Assembly (NCBI GenBank): GCA_041658405.1
Contig: JBBAAG010000032.1
Coordinates: forward strand, 1-31,775
DNA from: Elusimicrobiota bacterium
GTDB taxonomy: Bacteria; Elusimicrobiota; UBA5214; JBBAAG01
Direction of reading: 5' to 3'
Length of the DNA stretch: 31,775 bases
The notes under the pieces were generated by a model. That model was not told where the DNA came from and did no database searches. It worked only from the letters and a program-made list of their open reading frames with translations. Both the position numbers and the translations under genes were made by a program. Below are positions 1-7,039 of the stretch, piece after piece. How positions within the stretch are numbered: the stretch's first letter is position 1; each line of letters starts with the position of its first letter.

Positions 1-96
1 GCCGGTAATCTCAGGTATGAAGCGTGTAAACAGTTGGGATGGAAAACTATTTCCGCGATTGTGAAACCGCTGGAACCTGAGAAAAACCATCATTAA
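1..96 (+). CDS. C-terminal fragment of an unknown protein, cut by the window edge
   Basis: Frame 1 is open from the first base to a TAA at 94-96 and gives 31 residues ending in a basic, His-rich tail (EPEKNHH). The start lies outside the window. The gene ends 15 bases before the next ATG, so it may be the upstream member of the same transcript as the two small genes that follow. I do not recognise a family from so short a piece. It is called mainly because it is in phase with no interruption and is closely followed by a same-strand gene. Confidence 0.4.
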   Translation, partial: AGNLRYEACKQLGWKTISAIVKPLEPEKNHH

Positions 97-111
97 ATAC
101 ATATCTTTAGC

Positions 112-591
112 ATGAAGAAAGTTCTTACACAGCGGTACGGCGCGACGGAGTATCTGCATAAGGATTTTCATGGTGCAATGAGTAATGCCATAGAATACCT
201 GCGGAAGGTTTACGGCGTGTCAGCTGTGAAAGAATACCTTTATAATACCGCAAAAACGTTGTATCCCAATGTTACCAGAGACATAAAGAAATACGGCCTT
301 ACCGCATTGGTAAAACATTTTACTAAGATGTATTCAACTGAGAAGGTTTGTAATATCAAAATCCGGATTAATAAAGATGTTGGGAAGCTGGTCGTTATCA
401 CGCCGTTCTGCCCGGCAGTAACGCATATGCGTAAAAACGGGTATAGAGTATCGCCTTTATGGAAACTTACGGAGGTTGTGGTTAATTCTGCGATTGTTGA
501 CGGGACAGGGTATTCTTATAAGTTGTTAAAATACAATAAGCGTACCGGCGCGAGTACCCAGGTGTTTTACAAAAAAGGGGGTACACCATGA
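112..591 (+). CDS. Small cytosolic protein of unknown function, first of a related pair
   Basis: 159 residues, no signal peptide or membrane segment. The first half looks helical (about residues 10-75) and the second half beta-rich, with a Cys-Pro pair in FCPAVTHM near residue 102. The layout aligns by eye with the next gene: DF..A.S at the start, a YGL/HGV turn in the middle, then the CP motif and a strand-rich tail. The pattern faintly recalls the L-2-amino-thiazoline-4-carboxylic acid hydrolase-like family, where CP and later cysteines are conserved, but here the later cysteine positions are W (PLWKL) and T (GASTQVFY). That family link is a weak inference. No clear Shine-Dalgarno precedes the ATG. 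The stop overlaps the next start as ATGA. Confidence 0.75.
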   Translation: MKKVLTQRYGATEYLHKDFHGAMSNAIEYLRKVYGVSAVKEYLYNTAKTLYPNVTRDIKKYGLTALVKHFTKMYSTEKVCNIKIRINKDVGKLVVITPFCPAVTHMRKNGYRVSPLWKLTEVVVNSAIVDGTGYSYKLLKYNKRTGASTQVFYKKGGTP

Positions 592-1025
592 TTCCTTGTA
601 CCGACTTTATTCCGGCGTATAGCGAGTTGTTTAAGTACCTGCATAAACGCGGGGGTAAACAGGAGGTTACGCGGTTTTGGGAGTATCTTAGCGACAATTT
701 TTTGTTGAACCTGCGTGAGTATGTCAGAAAACACGGTGTGTACGGATGTTGGTTGTACTGGTCACGTACGTTAAAAGAAGAATCGGCTGGGTATAGGATT
801 GTGTATGACGGGAAAAAGGATGTATTCCGGATCGTTATGACAAAGTGCCCGTCAAAGATGAGGTTGTTGAATGAACAAAAAAAGCGGCGGGTTGTTCCGT
901 ACAAAAATTATTGTATGCACTGCGATGTGTTATACCGCCGTGTGCTTGAACCCTTGGGGTTGAAGTATACAATTGACTTGTCAAAAAGTTCACGTGCTAA
1001 ATGCGGGATTGTCGTATATAAATAG
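588..1025 (+). CDS. Small Cys-rich protein of unknown function, second of a related pair
   Basis: 145 residues, soluble. It starts at an ATG overlapping the upstream stop (ATGA at 588-591), so the two are probably translationally coupled. A helical N-terminal half is followed by TKCPSKMRLL and YCMHCDVLY, and a last cysteine in KCGIVVYK. These positions line up with CP, PLWKL and GASTQVFY of the upstream protein, so this copy keeps cysteines where the other lost them. CxxC plus CP could bind a metal or take part in redox or thioester chemistry, but no family is certain. A resemblance to ATC-hydrolase-like proteins is possible. A 68-base gap with no clear hairpin separates it from the HAD gene. 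Confidence 0.75.
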   Translation: MIPCTDFIPAYSELFKYLHKRGGKQEVTRFWEYLSDNFLLNLREYVRKHGVYGCWLYWSRTLKEESAGYRIVYDGKKDVFRIVMTKCPSKMRLLNEQKKRRVVPYKNYCMHCDVLYRRVLEPLGLKYTIDLSKSSRAKCGIVVYK

Positions 1026-1093
1026 CAAGGATGTGCGATGGCTTACCTGTTTATGCTTGTTATATGTGTTAATGTTTTATAAAATGTTGTTTT

Positions 1094-1792
1094 ATGGTAT
1101 TAAAGCTTAATTTAGGGTTATTCAGACGGAAAGCGCGTTCTCACCCGTATCCTCACGGGGGTAACAAGAAAAGGATTGTTATCTTCGATTTTGATGGTAC
1201 TCTTGCACAAACGTTATACCCGTCCCGTGAGATTATTAACCGCCTGGCGGATGAGTTTGGGTATAATAAGGTTCATGAACATGAGATCGAGTATATACGC
1301 GGCCTACGTCCGAAGGAATTGTTGAAGTACCTTAAAATACCGGGTATGAAACTGCCGTTTATCGCAAAAAAAACTAAGGCGGAATTGAATAAAATCATAC
1401 ATAATCTTAAACCCGTTGAAACTATTGTTAAGGTGATATTTGAACTAAAAAACCGTGGGTATGCTGTTGCGATACTTACATCAAATACTTATGAAAATGT
1501 GAGTAAGTTCTGTGAGAATAATGATATTTATCTGTTCGACCACGTAGTTTCGGAAAGTAATCTTTTCGGGAAAAGCCGCGCGCTTAAACGTATGTTGCGT
1601 AAGATAAAGTATAAACGTAATGAAGCTATTTATATTGGCGATGAAGTGCGTGATGTCCAGGCGGCAAAAAAAGCTAAAATCGATGTTGTTGCCGTGTCAT
1701 GGGGATTTAATAATAAGCAAACACTGAAAAAGTTTAAGCCAACTTTTGTTATTGACGATCCAAAAGAGTTATTGGATATTTTAGCGAACTGA
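1094..1792 (+). CDS. HAD-superfamily phosphatase (phosphoglycolate phosphatase-like)
   Basis: 232 residues with all four HAD motifs. Motif I is FDFDGT with the nucleophile at D32 and the second Asp at D34. Motif II is the Thr/Ser at 129-130 in AILTSNT. Motif III is probably K160, and motif IV is IGDEVRDV (D183, D187). The stretch between motifs I and II is large and helical, as in the Gph/PGMB-like cap class. The substrate, a small phosphate ester, cannot be read from the sequence. The first 25 residues are basic and may not all be conserved. There is no clear Shine-Dalgarno before the ATG; a TATAAA lies at 1078-1083, ten bases before it. The gene converges on the PC4-like gene with only five bases between the two stops. 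Confidence 0.88.
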   Translation: MVLKLNLGLFRRKARSHPYPHGGNKKRIVIFDFDGTLAQTLYPSREIINRLADEFGYNKVHEHEIEYIRGLRPKELLKYLKIPGMKLPFIAKKTKAELNKIIHNLKPVETIVKVIFELKNRGYAVAILTSNTYENVSKFCENNDIYLFDHVVSESNLFGKSRALKRMLRKIKYKRNEAIYIGDEVRDVQAAKKAKIDVVAVSWGFNNKQTLKKFKPTFVIDDPKELLDILAN

Positions 1793-1797
1793 CCTGT

Positions 1798-2244
1798 TTA
1801 TTCTTCTTTAAGTTTTTCTGATTCTTTTAATGCGTCAGATACGTCTTTGAGTAATGCTATCGGGAATGATACACCGCGGCCTGGTGCGTATTCTTCATTT
1901 TTCAGGTAATAAGTTCGAAGATGTACAAGCTTGGTATTCCTGAAATCCTGGGTGTATACTTTAAGTTTTTGTGTATTGGATTTCTCGAACTCAAGAGATA
2001 GCTCGCTTGAGTTGTCGTTGACTAAACCGTTAAACCCTTCAATAATTTTGGGGAGGTTCTTGAATGACAGCCAAATGCCTTTTTTTGTGGGTTTCGGTTC
2101 AGGATCGTTTGGGAAGTAGAAGTATATACGTACATCTACCATGTTATTTTTTAGGACACAGATACGTAGTTCTTCTAACTTGTTTTTCTGGATCTTTTTT
2201 ACGATCTGGCTGTTCATAAAAATTGAGTTTTGGTACGCGTTCAT
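1798..2244 (-). CDS. Protein with two tandem PC4-like ssDNA-binding units
   Basis: 148 residues. Residues about 23-70 read as a PC4/p15 (YdbC-like) unit: a strand with DVRIYFYF, then KPTKKGIWLSF and a helix KNLPKIIEGF. The TKKG turn followed by hydrophobic-aromatic residues and a helix is the family signature. Residues about 100-140 repeat the plan more loosely: LVHLRTYYL, then APGRGVSFPIALL and a final helix. PC4-fold proteins bind single-stranded DNA as dimers, so one chain with two units could form a pseudo-dimer. A GGAGG at 2258-2262 lies 13 bases before the ATG. It is a single-gene unit with its own promoter, divergent from the acetyltransferase gene. The PC4 call is good for unit 1 and moderate for unit 2. 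Confidence 0.8.
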   Translation of the reverse strand: MNAYQNSIFMNSQIVKKIQKNKLEELRICVLKNNMVDVRIYFYFPNDPEPKPTKKGIWLSFKNLPKIIEGFNGLVNDNSSELSLEFEKSNTQKLKVYTQDFRNTKLVHLRTYYLKNEEYAPGRGVSFPIALLKDVSDALKESEKLKEE

Positions 2245-2281
2245 AATCTAATTTTTTCCTCCGTTGCATATATGTTTATAT

Positions 2282-2309
2282 ATATTGTATATACATTGTA
2301 TAACATTGT
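2282..2309. repeat. Three phased ACAATGT-type repeats over the PC4-gene promoter
   Basis: Read on the plus strand, ATATTGT (2282-2288), ACATTGT (2293-2299) and ACATTGT (2303-2309) recur every 10-11 bases. They fill the spacer and -10 of the minus-strand promoter. A perfect 10-base palindrome, TGTATATACA (2286-2295), overlaps the first two. One-turn spacing would put bound subunits on one face of the helix, as expected for an operator, possibly autoregulatory. This is inference; the region is AT-rich, so chance recurrence is possible. Confidence 0.4.
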
Positions 2310-2312
2310 CAA
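2284..2312 (-). promoter_or_regulatory. Sigma70-type promoter for the PC4-like gene
   Basis: On the minus strand a consensus TTGACA (2307-2312) is followed after exactly 17 bases by TACAAT (2284-2289). The start codon at 2244 lies about 40 bases downstream. This is the best consensus promoter in the window. Confidence 0.7.
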
Positions 2313-2346
2313 GTATATATATAAAATGTTGTTGACACTATTTTTA

Positions 2347-2377
2347 TTGGACGATTTATCGGTTTATTAGGTATAAT
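2347..2377 (+). promoter_or_regulatory. Candidate promoter of the GNAT gene, probably leaderless
   Basis: A perfect TATAAT at 2372-2377 ends nine bases before the ATG at 2387. A poor -35, TTGGAC (2347-2352), lies 19 bases upstream. The consensus TTGACA at 2332-2337 is 34 bases away and too far to pair with it. No Shine-Dalgarno lies between the hexamer and the ATG, so transcription would begin at or very near the start codon. Confidence 0.45.
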
Positions 2378-2386
2378 AATACTATT

Positions 2387-3301
2387 ATGAAAATATATAG
2401 AACAGATGAATTGTCCCAAAATATTTTGAGTCAGGTTTCCGGTTTATGCGCTGAATGTCTTGTGTATGACAGTATTACACCGGATGAAGTTAGGTTTAAA
2501 ATTGAATCTGATCCCGATAGAAACACACAGTTTTTACTGACTGAAACCATAGAGAGTGATAATAATGCGTTAGCAGGGTTTATGCTGGTAGTTATACGTA
2601 AACGCGGAGATAAAAATGTTGGATGGTTGAAACTTTTCGCTGTAAAAAAAGAGTATTGGTGTAAAGGTGTGGCATCAAGGTTGTTGGCCGCAGCGGAAGA
2701 GCTTGTCCGTGAGCACGGTGTACAGTTATTACGTGTACTTGACTCCGCGCCTTGTTACTTCCAGCCAGGGATTTATCCTGTGTACACAGAAGCAGTGGTA
2801 TTTCTTCAGAAAAAAGGGTTTAAACAGCAGGGGGAATGTGTGCATATGCTGTCCGATCTGGAGGCTCTGGATTGTAATACAGAGACTGATGAACTGCGGT
2901 TGGAGAAGGTTGGGGTAAAACTTATACGCGCAAGTTTGGGTGATAAAGAACAGTTGATTGAATGGTTGAAAATTGTGTTCCCTCATTGGATACCCGAAGC
3001 GTCAATGGGTTTCATGCATAAAGAAGTGCGTGTTTTTCTTGCAAAAAATGGTGATGGTAAAATTATTGGGTTTGCAGGGTATGACGTAATGAAAGACGCG
3101 CGGTTCGGGCCGCTGGGTGTTGATTCACAGTACCGGCGTCACGGTATCGGTAAGGTTTTATTGCTGAAATGCTTGAACGAAATTAAGCTTATGGGTATTA
3201 AAAGTTGTGTGATACCCTGGACTTCAGCGTATAGTTTTTATTTAGGTGGATGTGATGCCAAAATATGGCGTTTATTCTGGACATTTGCAAAAGAGTTGTA
3301 A
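2387..3301 (+). CDS. Tandem GNAT-family N-acetyltransferase
   Basis: 304 residues made of two GNAT domains. The N-terminal domain (about 1-165) has the acetyl-CoA loop region VKKEYWCKGVASRLL near residues 87-100. The C-terminal domain (about 178-304) has YRRHGIGKVLL from residue 249, the Q/RxxGxG/A signature. GNAT enzymes acetylate amines on small molecules or proteins with acetyl-CoA. In two-domain members one half is often structural, and the C-terminal half is the better candidate for activity because its loop is canonical. The substrate is unknown. The neighbouring GHMP sugar kinase, 108-117 bases downstream on the same strand, hints at an amino-sugar or salvage route, but that is inference. 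The start has no Shine-Dalgarno; a -10 hexamer precedes it directly. Confidence 0.85.
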   Translation: MKIYRTDELSQNILSQVSGLCAECLVYDSITPDEVRFKIESDPDRNTQFLLTETIESDNNALAGFMLVVIRKRGDKNVGWLKLFAVKKEYWCKGVASRLLAAAEELVREHGVQLLRVLDSAPCYFQPGIYPVYTEAVVFLQKKGFKQQGECVHMLSDLEALDCNTETDELRLEKVGVKLIRASLGDKEQLIEWLKIVFPHWIPEASMGFMHKEVRVFLAKNGDGKIIGFAGYDVMKDARFGPLGVDSQYRRHGIGKVLLLKCLNEIKLMGIKSCVIPWTSAYSFYLGGCDAKIWRLFWTFAKEL

Positions 3302-3418
3302 TAAGGGCGTTTTTGGTTTATACTTGCCGGAAAATATTTCTCGTTTGGTTGTTATGATATTTCTTATGTTTGGATAAATGGAGTAGTATTGCGAGTGAAT
3401 ACTTGAGGTATGGATGAA

Positions 3419-4939
3419 ATGAAAGTTAGTGAGTGGATAACAGCGTTAAAGCAAAAGAAGAATGTTAGGCAATACATACGCGCAGTGGAAAAATTCGGGA
3501 AGTTGTACGGTATGGATCGCGAGGTCGGGGTTTATCGTGTGCCGTCAAGGATTAACCTTAAAGGTGTGCATATAGAACACCGGGGCGGGTATGTTAATTA
3601 TATGTCGATTGACAGGGAAGCGGTATTTGTGGTATCCCCGCGGGAGGATGGGCTCGTGGTAGCGGATAATGTTGAACATAAGTATCCGCAAAGACAGTTT
3701 GATATCGATACAGAATTACCTGAAAATCTACGGGGGGATTGGTTAAATTATATTTCATTAATCAACATAATACCCGGGGATTGGGGTAATTATATTAGAG
3801 CAGGAGTTTTGTGCCTGCAGAATAGGTTTCCTAATAAGAAGTTTAAGGGTATGGATATTGTTGTGTTAAATAATATTCCTGTAGATGCCGGGTTGAGCGC
3901 GTTTTCGGCGTTAGTGGTGGGTTCAGCGATTGCGTGTATGGGTATTAATAAACTGGAGTTAAGCCTTACCGAACTTGTTGAGTTATGCGGTATGGGTGAA
4001 TGGTATGTCGGTACTCGCGGTGGGGCGGGGGATCATGCTGCAATGTTATGCGGGAAAAAAGGGAAATTGTTGCATACAAGGTTTTTTCCGTTAACCGTAG
4101 AACCTGTGGAATTGCCCGGAGATTATGCTGTGATTATGTGTAATTCGTTTCGTGAATCTAATAAATCACAGAATGCTAAGTCGGTATTCAACGAACGCGT
4201 TGCTACGAATGTTGTGGCGTTAATGATTATTAAAAGGTTATATCCTGAAAAAACAGTGAAGTTTAAGTATTTCCGTGATATTGAGGAAGAGCCCGTGAAG
4301 TGGGTGTACGAGATGTTAAAACGGTTGCCGGAACGGATTTCCAGGGAAGAGTTACGGCGGTTGTTCAGCGCACAGGAAGAAATTAAGGTTCTAGAAAAAT
4401 TGTTTTCTACTCATAATAATCCACCGGAAGGGTATGCTGTGCGGAAGGTTTGTTTATTTGGATTAGCAGAATGTCAACGTGGAAAGTTATGCATTAATTA
4501 TCTGAGTAACAACAATATCCATATTTTTGGTGAGATGATGTATCTTTCACATGACGGTGACCGCGTGGTTACGCATACTGCGGCAGGGCGTGTGATGAAG
4601 TATGATAATAATGTTTCTGCTGAATATCTTGATGGATTAATTGCTAAAATCAATGTAGGTGAGGATGATACTGCAGCGTTGTGGCGTCAGCCTGGAGGGT
4701 ATGGGTGTAGTTGTGAGGAGCTGGATTTTATTGTGGATACCGCAAAGAAGGTTAAAGGTGTTGTTGGTGCAAGCCTTACCGGTGGAGGGCTGGGCGGGTG
4801 TGTGTTGGTGTTGGTGCATAAAGATTCTGTAAAAGAGTTAATTAATAATATGAATGAAAAGTATTATATACCGCGGAAGCTGGGAGACGGGTGTGAGTTA
4901 TGCGTCACAGCGGATGGTGCGGGGAAGGTTAGTATTTAA
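3419..4939 (+). CDS. Galactokinase-like GHMP sugar kinase with divergent sugar-binding motif
   Basis: 506 residues, long for a galactokinase (usually 380-450). Three family motifs are present. Motif 1 is PSRINLKGVHIEHRGG at 42-57, where true galactokinases have GEHTDYNGG. Motif 2, the phosphate loop, is PVDAGLSAFSALVVG from 154, where GLSSSA is usual. Motif 3 is GASLTGGGLGGC from 450. The GAGDH segment near residue 200 probably carries the catalytic Asp. A sugar kinase is secure; the substrate is not galactose with any certainty. Extra length sits between motifs 2 and 3 (about 260-370). I chose ATG 3419 because GAGG at 3405-3408 lies ten bases upstream; the in-frame ATG at 3410 would be only one base from it. 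The response regulator follows at once. Confidence 0.85.
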   Translation: MKVSEWITALKQKKNVRQYIRAVEKFGKLYGMDREVGVYRVPSRINLKGVHIEHRGGYVNYMSIDREAVFVVSPREDGLVVADNVEHKYPQRQFDIDTELPENLRGDWLNYISLINIIPGDWGNYIRAGVLCLQNRFPNKKFKGMDIVVLNNIPVDAGLSAFSALVVGSAIACMGINKLELSLTELVELCGMGEWYVGTRGGAGDHAAMLCGKKGKLLHTRFFPLTVEPVELPGDYAVIMCNSFRESNKSQNAKSVFNERVATNVVALMIIKRLYPEKTVKFKYFRDIEEEPVKWVYEMLKRLPERISREELRRLFSAQEEIKVLEKLFSTHNNPPEGYAVRKVCLFGLAECQRGKLCINYLSNNNIHIFGEMMYLSHDGDRVVTHTAAGRVMKYDNNVSAEYLDGLIAKINVGEDDTAALWRQPGGYGCSCEELDFIVDTAKKVKGVVGASLTGGGLGGCVLVLVHKDSVKELINNMNEKYYIPRKLGDGCELCVTADGAGKVSI

Positions 4940-4948
4940 GGATTGAAT

Positions 4949-5314
4949 ATGGTTAAAACTGTACTTGTTGCGGATGATGAGGTAACATTAACGGAGCTTA
5001 TCAGTGATACTTTGAAAGATGAGGGGTATAACGTTATTGTAGCGAATAACGGGGATGATGCTATGGGTAAAATTAAGGAGTTGAAACCGGACCTTATTAT
5101 CCTGGATGTAATGATGCCCGGTCTTGACGGATATGATGTGTCGTTTTATATTAGCCTGGAAAAAAATTATCGTCCCAAAATTATGATGCTTACCGGTAAG
5201 GAACGCGGATATGATAAAACATTCGGGCAGTCGTCCGGCGCAGATGTTTATATGACAAAACCGTTTGATTTGATCGAACTTGTAAATAATGTTAATAAAT
5301 TGTTGAAGGAATAG
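4949..5314 (+). CDS. Receiver-only response regulator
   Basis: 121 residues, a single CheY-like receiver domain with no output domain. The acidic pocket is D9-D10, the phosphoacceptor is D53 in IILDVMMPG, the switch Thr is T82 in MLTGK, and the conserved Lys is K104 in TKPFD. Such stand-alone receivers pass phosphate or act by protein contact. No histidine kinase is in the window, so its partner lies elsewhere. The ATG at 4949 is preferred over the in-frame TTG at 4943 because AGGA (4939-4942) lies six bases before it. It sits nine bases after the kinase gene stop and 24 bases before tmk, so it probably shares their transcript. Confidence 0.92.
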   Translation: MVKTVLVADDEVTLTELISDTLKDEGYNVIVANNGDDAMGKIKELKPDLIILDVMMPGLDGYDVSFYISLEKNYRPKIMMLTGKERGYDKTFGQSSGADVYMTKPFDLIELVNNVNKLLKE

Positions 5315-5338
5315 TTTACTAAAGGAAGTGTTGTTACT

Positions 5339-5992
5339 GTGAAATCAAAATATTCTGGTGTGTTTATTACGATTGAAGGCCCGGATGGGTGCGGGAAAAG
5401 TACACAGGCGGATCTTCTGGTGGAATACCTGCGGTCTGTTGGGTATATAGTTGTGCATACCCGTGAACCCGGGGGAGTGTCAATTGCGGAAAGTTTTCGT
5501 AAGATTTTGCTTGATCCTCAAAATATGATTACCCCGTTGACGGAATTGTTGTTGTATTCTGCTGCGCGGGCACAGCATACTGAAGAACTCATCCTGCCGG
5601 AGGTTCAGCATGGTAAAATTGTTGTGTGTGAACGTTATACCGACGCTACGCTTGCGTATCAGGGATATGGCCGCGGGTTGTCATTGAAGATGATTTCAAC
5701 GCTTAATAAAATAGCGTCTTCCGGGGTTAAGCCGGATATGACTGTGTATCTTGATATTGATACAGCAAAAGGGTTGGAGAATGTTAAGAACCGCGTAAGC
5801 GTTGACCGGTTGGAAGCAGAAGGGTTAAAGTTTCATGATAAAGTAAGGAAAGGGTATTTAGAGATCGCGCGGGAAGATCCTGCACGGGTTAAGGTTGTGA
5901 AGGTGGAAGAAAGTGCGGGGTTAACCCAAAAAAGGGTGAGGATTGTGGTTGAGAAGTTGTTGGTAAAGAAAAAATGTCTTTTAAAAAAATAG
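5339..5992 (+). CDS. tmk: Thymidylate kinase
   Basis: 217 residues. The enzyme phosphorylates dTMP to dTDP with ATP, the last specific step of dTTP supply. The P-loop GPDGCGKST is at 14-22, TREPGG follows the second strand, and CERYTDATLAYQGYGRG is the DRY/DRH-like substrate region. A later RxxxDRLE segment belongs to the lid. The start is a GTG, with AAGGAAG at 5322-5328 ten bases upstream. The 3-prime end overlaps holB by 19 bases in another frame. The order tmk-holB-ricT-metG is also found in Bacillus, which supports each call. Confidence 0.95.
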   Translation: MKSKYSGVFITIEGPDGCGKSTQADLLVEYLRSVGYIVVHTREPGGVSIAESFRKILLDPQNMITPLTELLLYSAARAQHTEELILPEVQHGKIVVCERYTDATLAYQGYGRGLSLKMISTLNKIASSGVKPDMTVYLDIDTAKGLENVKNRVSVDRLEAEGLKFHDKVRKGYLEIAREDPARVKVVKVEESAGLTQKRVRIVVEKLLVKKKCLLKK

Positions 5993-6999
5993 AAGGCCAG
6001 GCGCAGGCAATAAAATATCTAAAGAATTTTGTGGGATATAACCGTGTTCCTCACGCGTTGCTGTTTACCGGTATCGACGGTATCGGGAAGTACAGGGTTG
6101 CGGTTGAATTTACTAAAATATTGAACTGTTTGGCTCCCGTAAGGGAATTGGATGGAAATATGGATTCCTGCGGGCAGTGTTTGCCGTGCAAGCAGATAGA
6201 GGAAGGTGTGTATCCTGATTTTGAGGTTATAGAACGTATTACGGATATTGAAGAAAACGGTGAGGGCAGTAGTGATGATAAAGATATAGAAAGTGTTGCC
6301 GGTAATACCATAGAAGTCAGGGGGAAGAAGGATAAGGAAAGTATCGGGATTGATCAAATGCGGCTGCTTGGGCGTCGCGCGCATTTACGCGCGGTGGATG
6401 GAAAATACAGGGTTTTTGTTATCAGGGGCGCTGAGTGGTTGCAGCAAGCTGCGGCGAATAGTTTACTGAAACTTTTGGAAGAGCCTCCTCTTAATGTTGT
6501 TATTATCCTGATAGCACAGCATAAGTATTCGTTGTTGAAGACTATACAGTCGCGTTGCCAGGAGGTTAAGTTTACACGCTTGACTGAAGATGAGGTTAAG
6601 CGCGTATTGGTTTACACAGGCGAGATTGAAGATGAAAATATAAATGAATACGTGCGGTACTCCTGCGGCAGCCCGGGGTTGGCACTTGATTTGTTTAATG
6701 CTGAATTTTTGCAGCAGCGCACAGAGATTACTGCGTGGCTGAAACAGGTAAAGATCTTGTCGCCGCTGGATATTATGGGGTTAACAGCAAAAAAATATAC
6801 GGGTGACCGTGACGAATTCCGCGGGTTGATCAAAAGCATGATGTTGATATTACAGAAAGACAAGTTGTATAATAAAAAAAAGACGGTAGAAATCGAGGCT
6901 ATACTCTTATCCGCAAGTAAGATGGTGGAAGCAATGGTCTCGCCTGCGTCTGTTATGGCAACGGTATTGTTTAAGATACAACAGGTGGCGGAACAGTAA
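5974..6999 (+). CDS. holB: DNA polymerase III delta-prime subunit
   Basis: 341 residues. Delta-prime is the fixed partner of the clamp loader that places the sliding clamp on primed DNA. The Walker A-like GIDGIGKYR is at 33-41, with Tyr after GK instead of Ser/Thr, so nucleotide binding may be weak or lost, as is common in delta-prime. A zinc module is formed by C52, C66, C69 and C72 (CGQCLPC). The SRC motif follows in TIQSRCQEVKF, after ANSLLKLLEEPP. An unusual acidic insert (EENGEGSSDDKD, about 90-101) sits between the zinc module and the next strand. It starts inside tmk, an arrangement that suggests coupling. Confidence 0.93.
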   Translation: MSFKKIEGQAQAIKYLKNFVGYNRVPHALLFTGIDGIGKYRVAVEFTKILNCLAPVRELDGNMDSCGQCLPCKQIEEGVYPDFEVIERITDIEENGEGSSDDKDIESVAGNTIEVRGKKDKESIGIDQMRLLGRRAHLRAVDGKYRVFVIRGAEWLQQAAANSLLKLLEEPPLNVVIILIAQHKYSLLKTIQSRCQEVKFTRLTEDEVKRVLVYTGEIEDENINEYVRYSCGSPGLALDLFNAEFLQQRTEITAWLKQVKILSPLDIMGLTAKKYTGDRDEFRGLIKSMMLILQKDKLYNKKKTVEIEAILLSASKMVEAMVSPASVMATVLFKIQQVAEQ

Positions 7000-7020
7000 G
7001 TATAAAAAAATAAGTATAAA
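6997..7020 (+). repeat. Direct repeat of TAAGTATAAA in the holB-ricT gap
   Basis: The ten bases TAAGTATAAA occur at 6997-7006, including the holB stop, and again at 7011-7020, fourteen bases apart. The short gap otherwise holds only A-rich sequence and GATGGGG before ricT. A small duplication in AT-rich DNA is the simplest explanation; no function is claimed. Confidence 0.5.
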
Positions 7021-7039
7021 GATGGGGTAATAAATATTT

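Noticed and set aside
2332..2377. TTGACA at 2332 paired with TATAAT at 2372 as the GNAT promoter
   Set aside because: The spacing is 34 bases, far outside the 15-19 range. The TATAAT was kept with a weaker -35.
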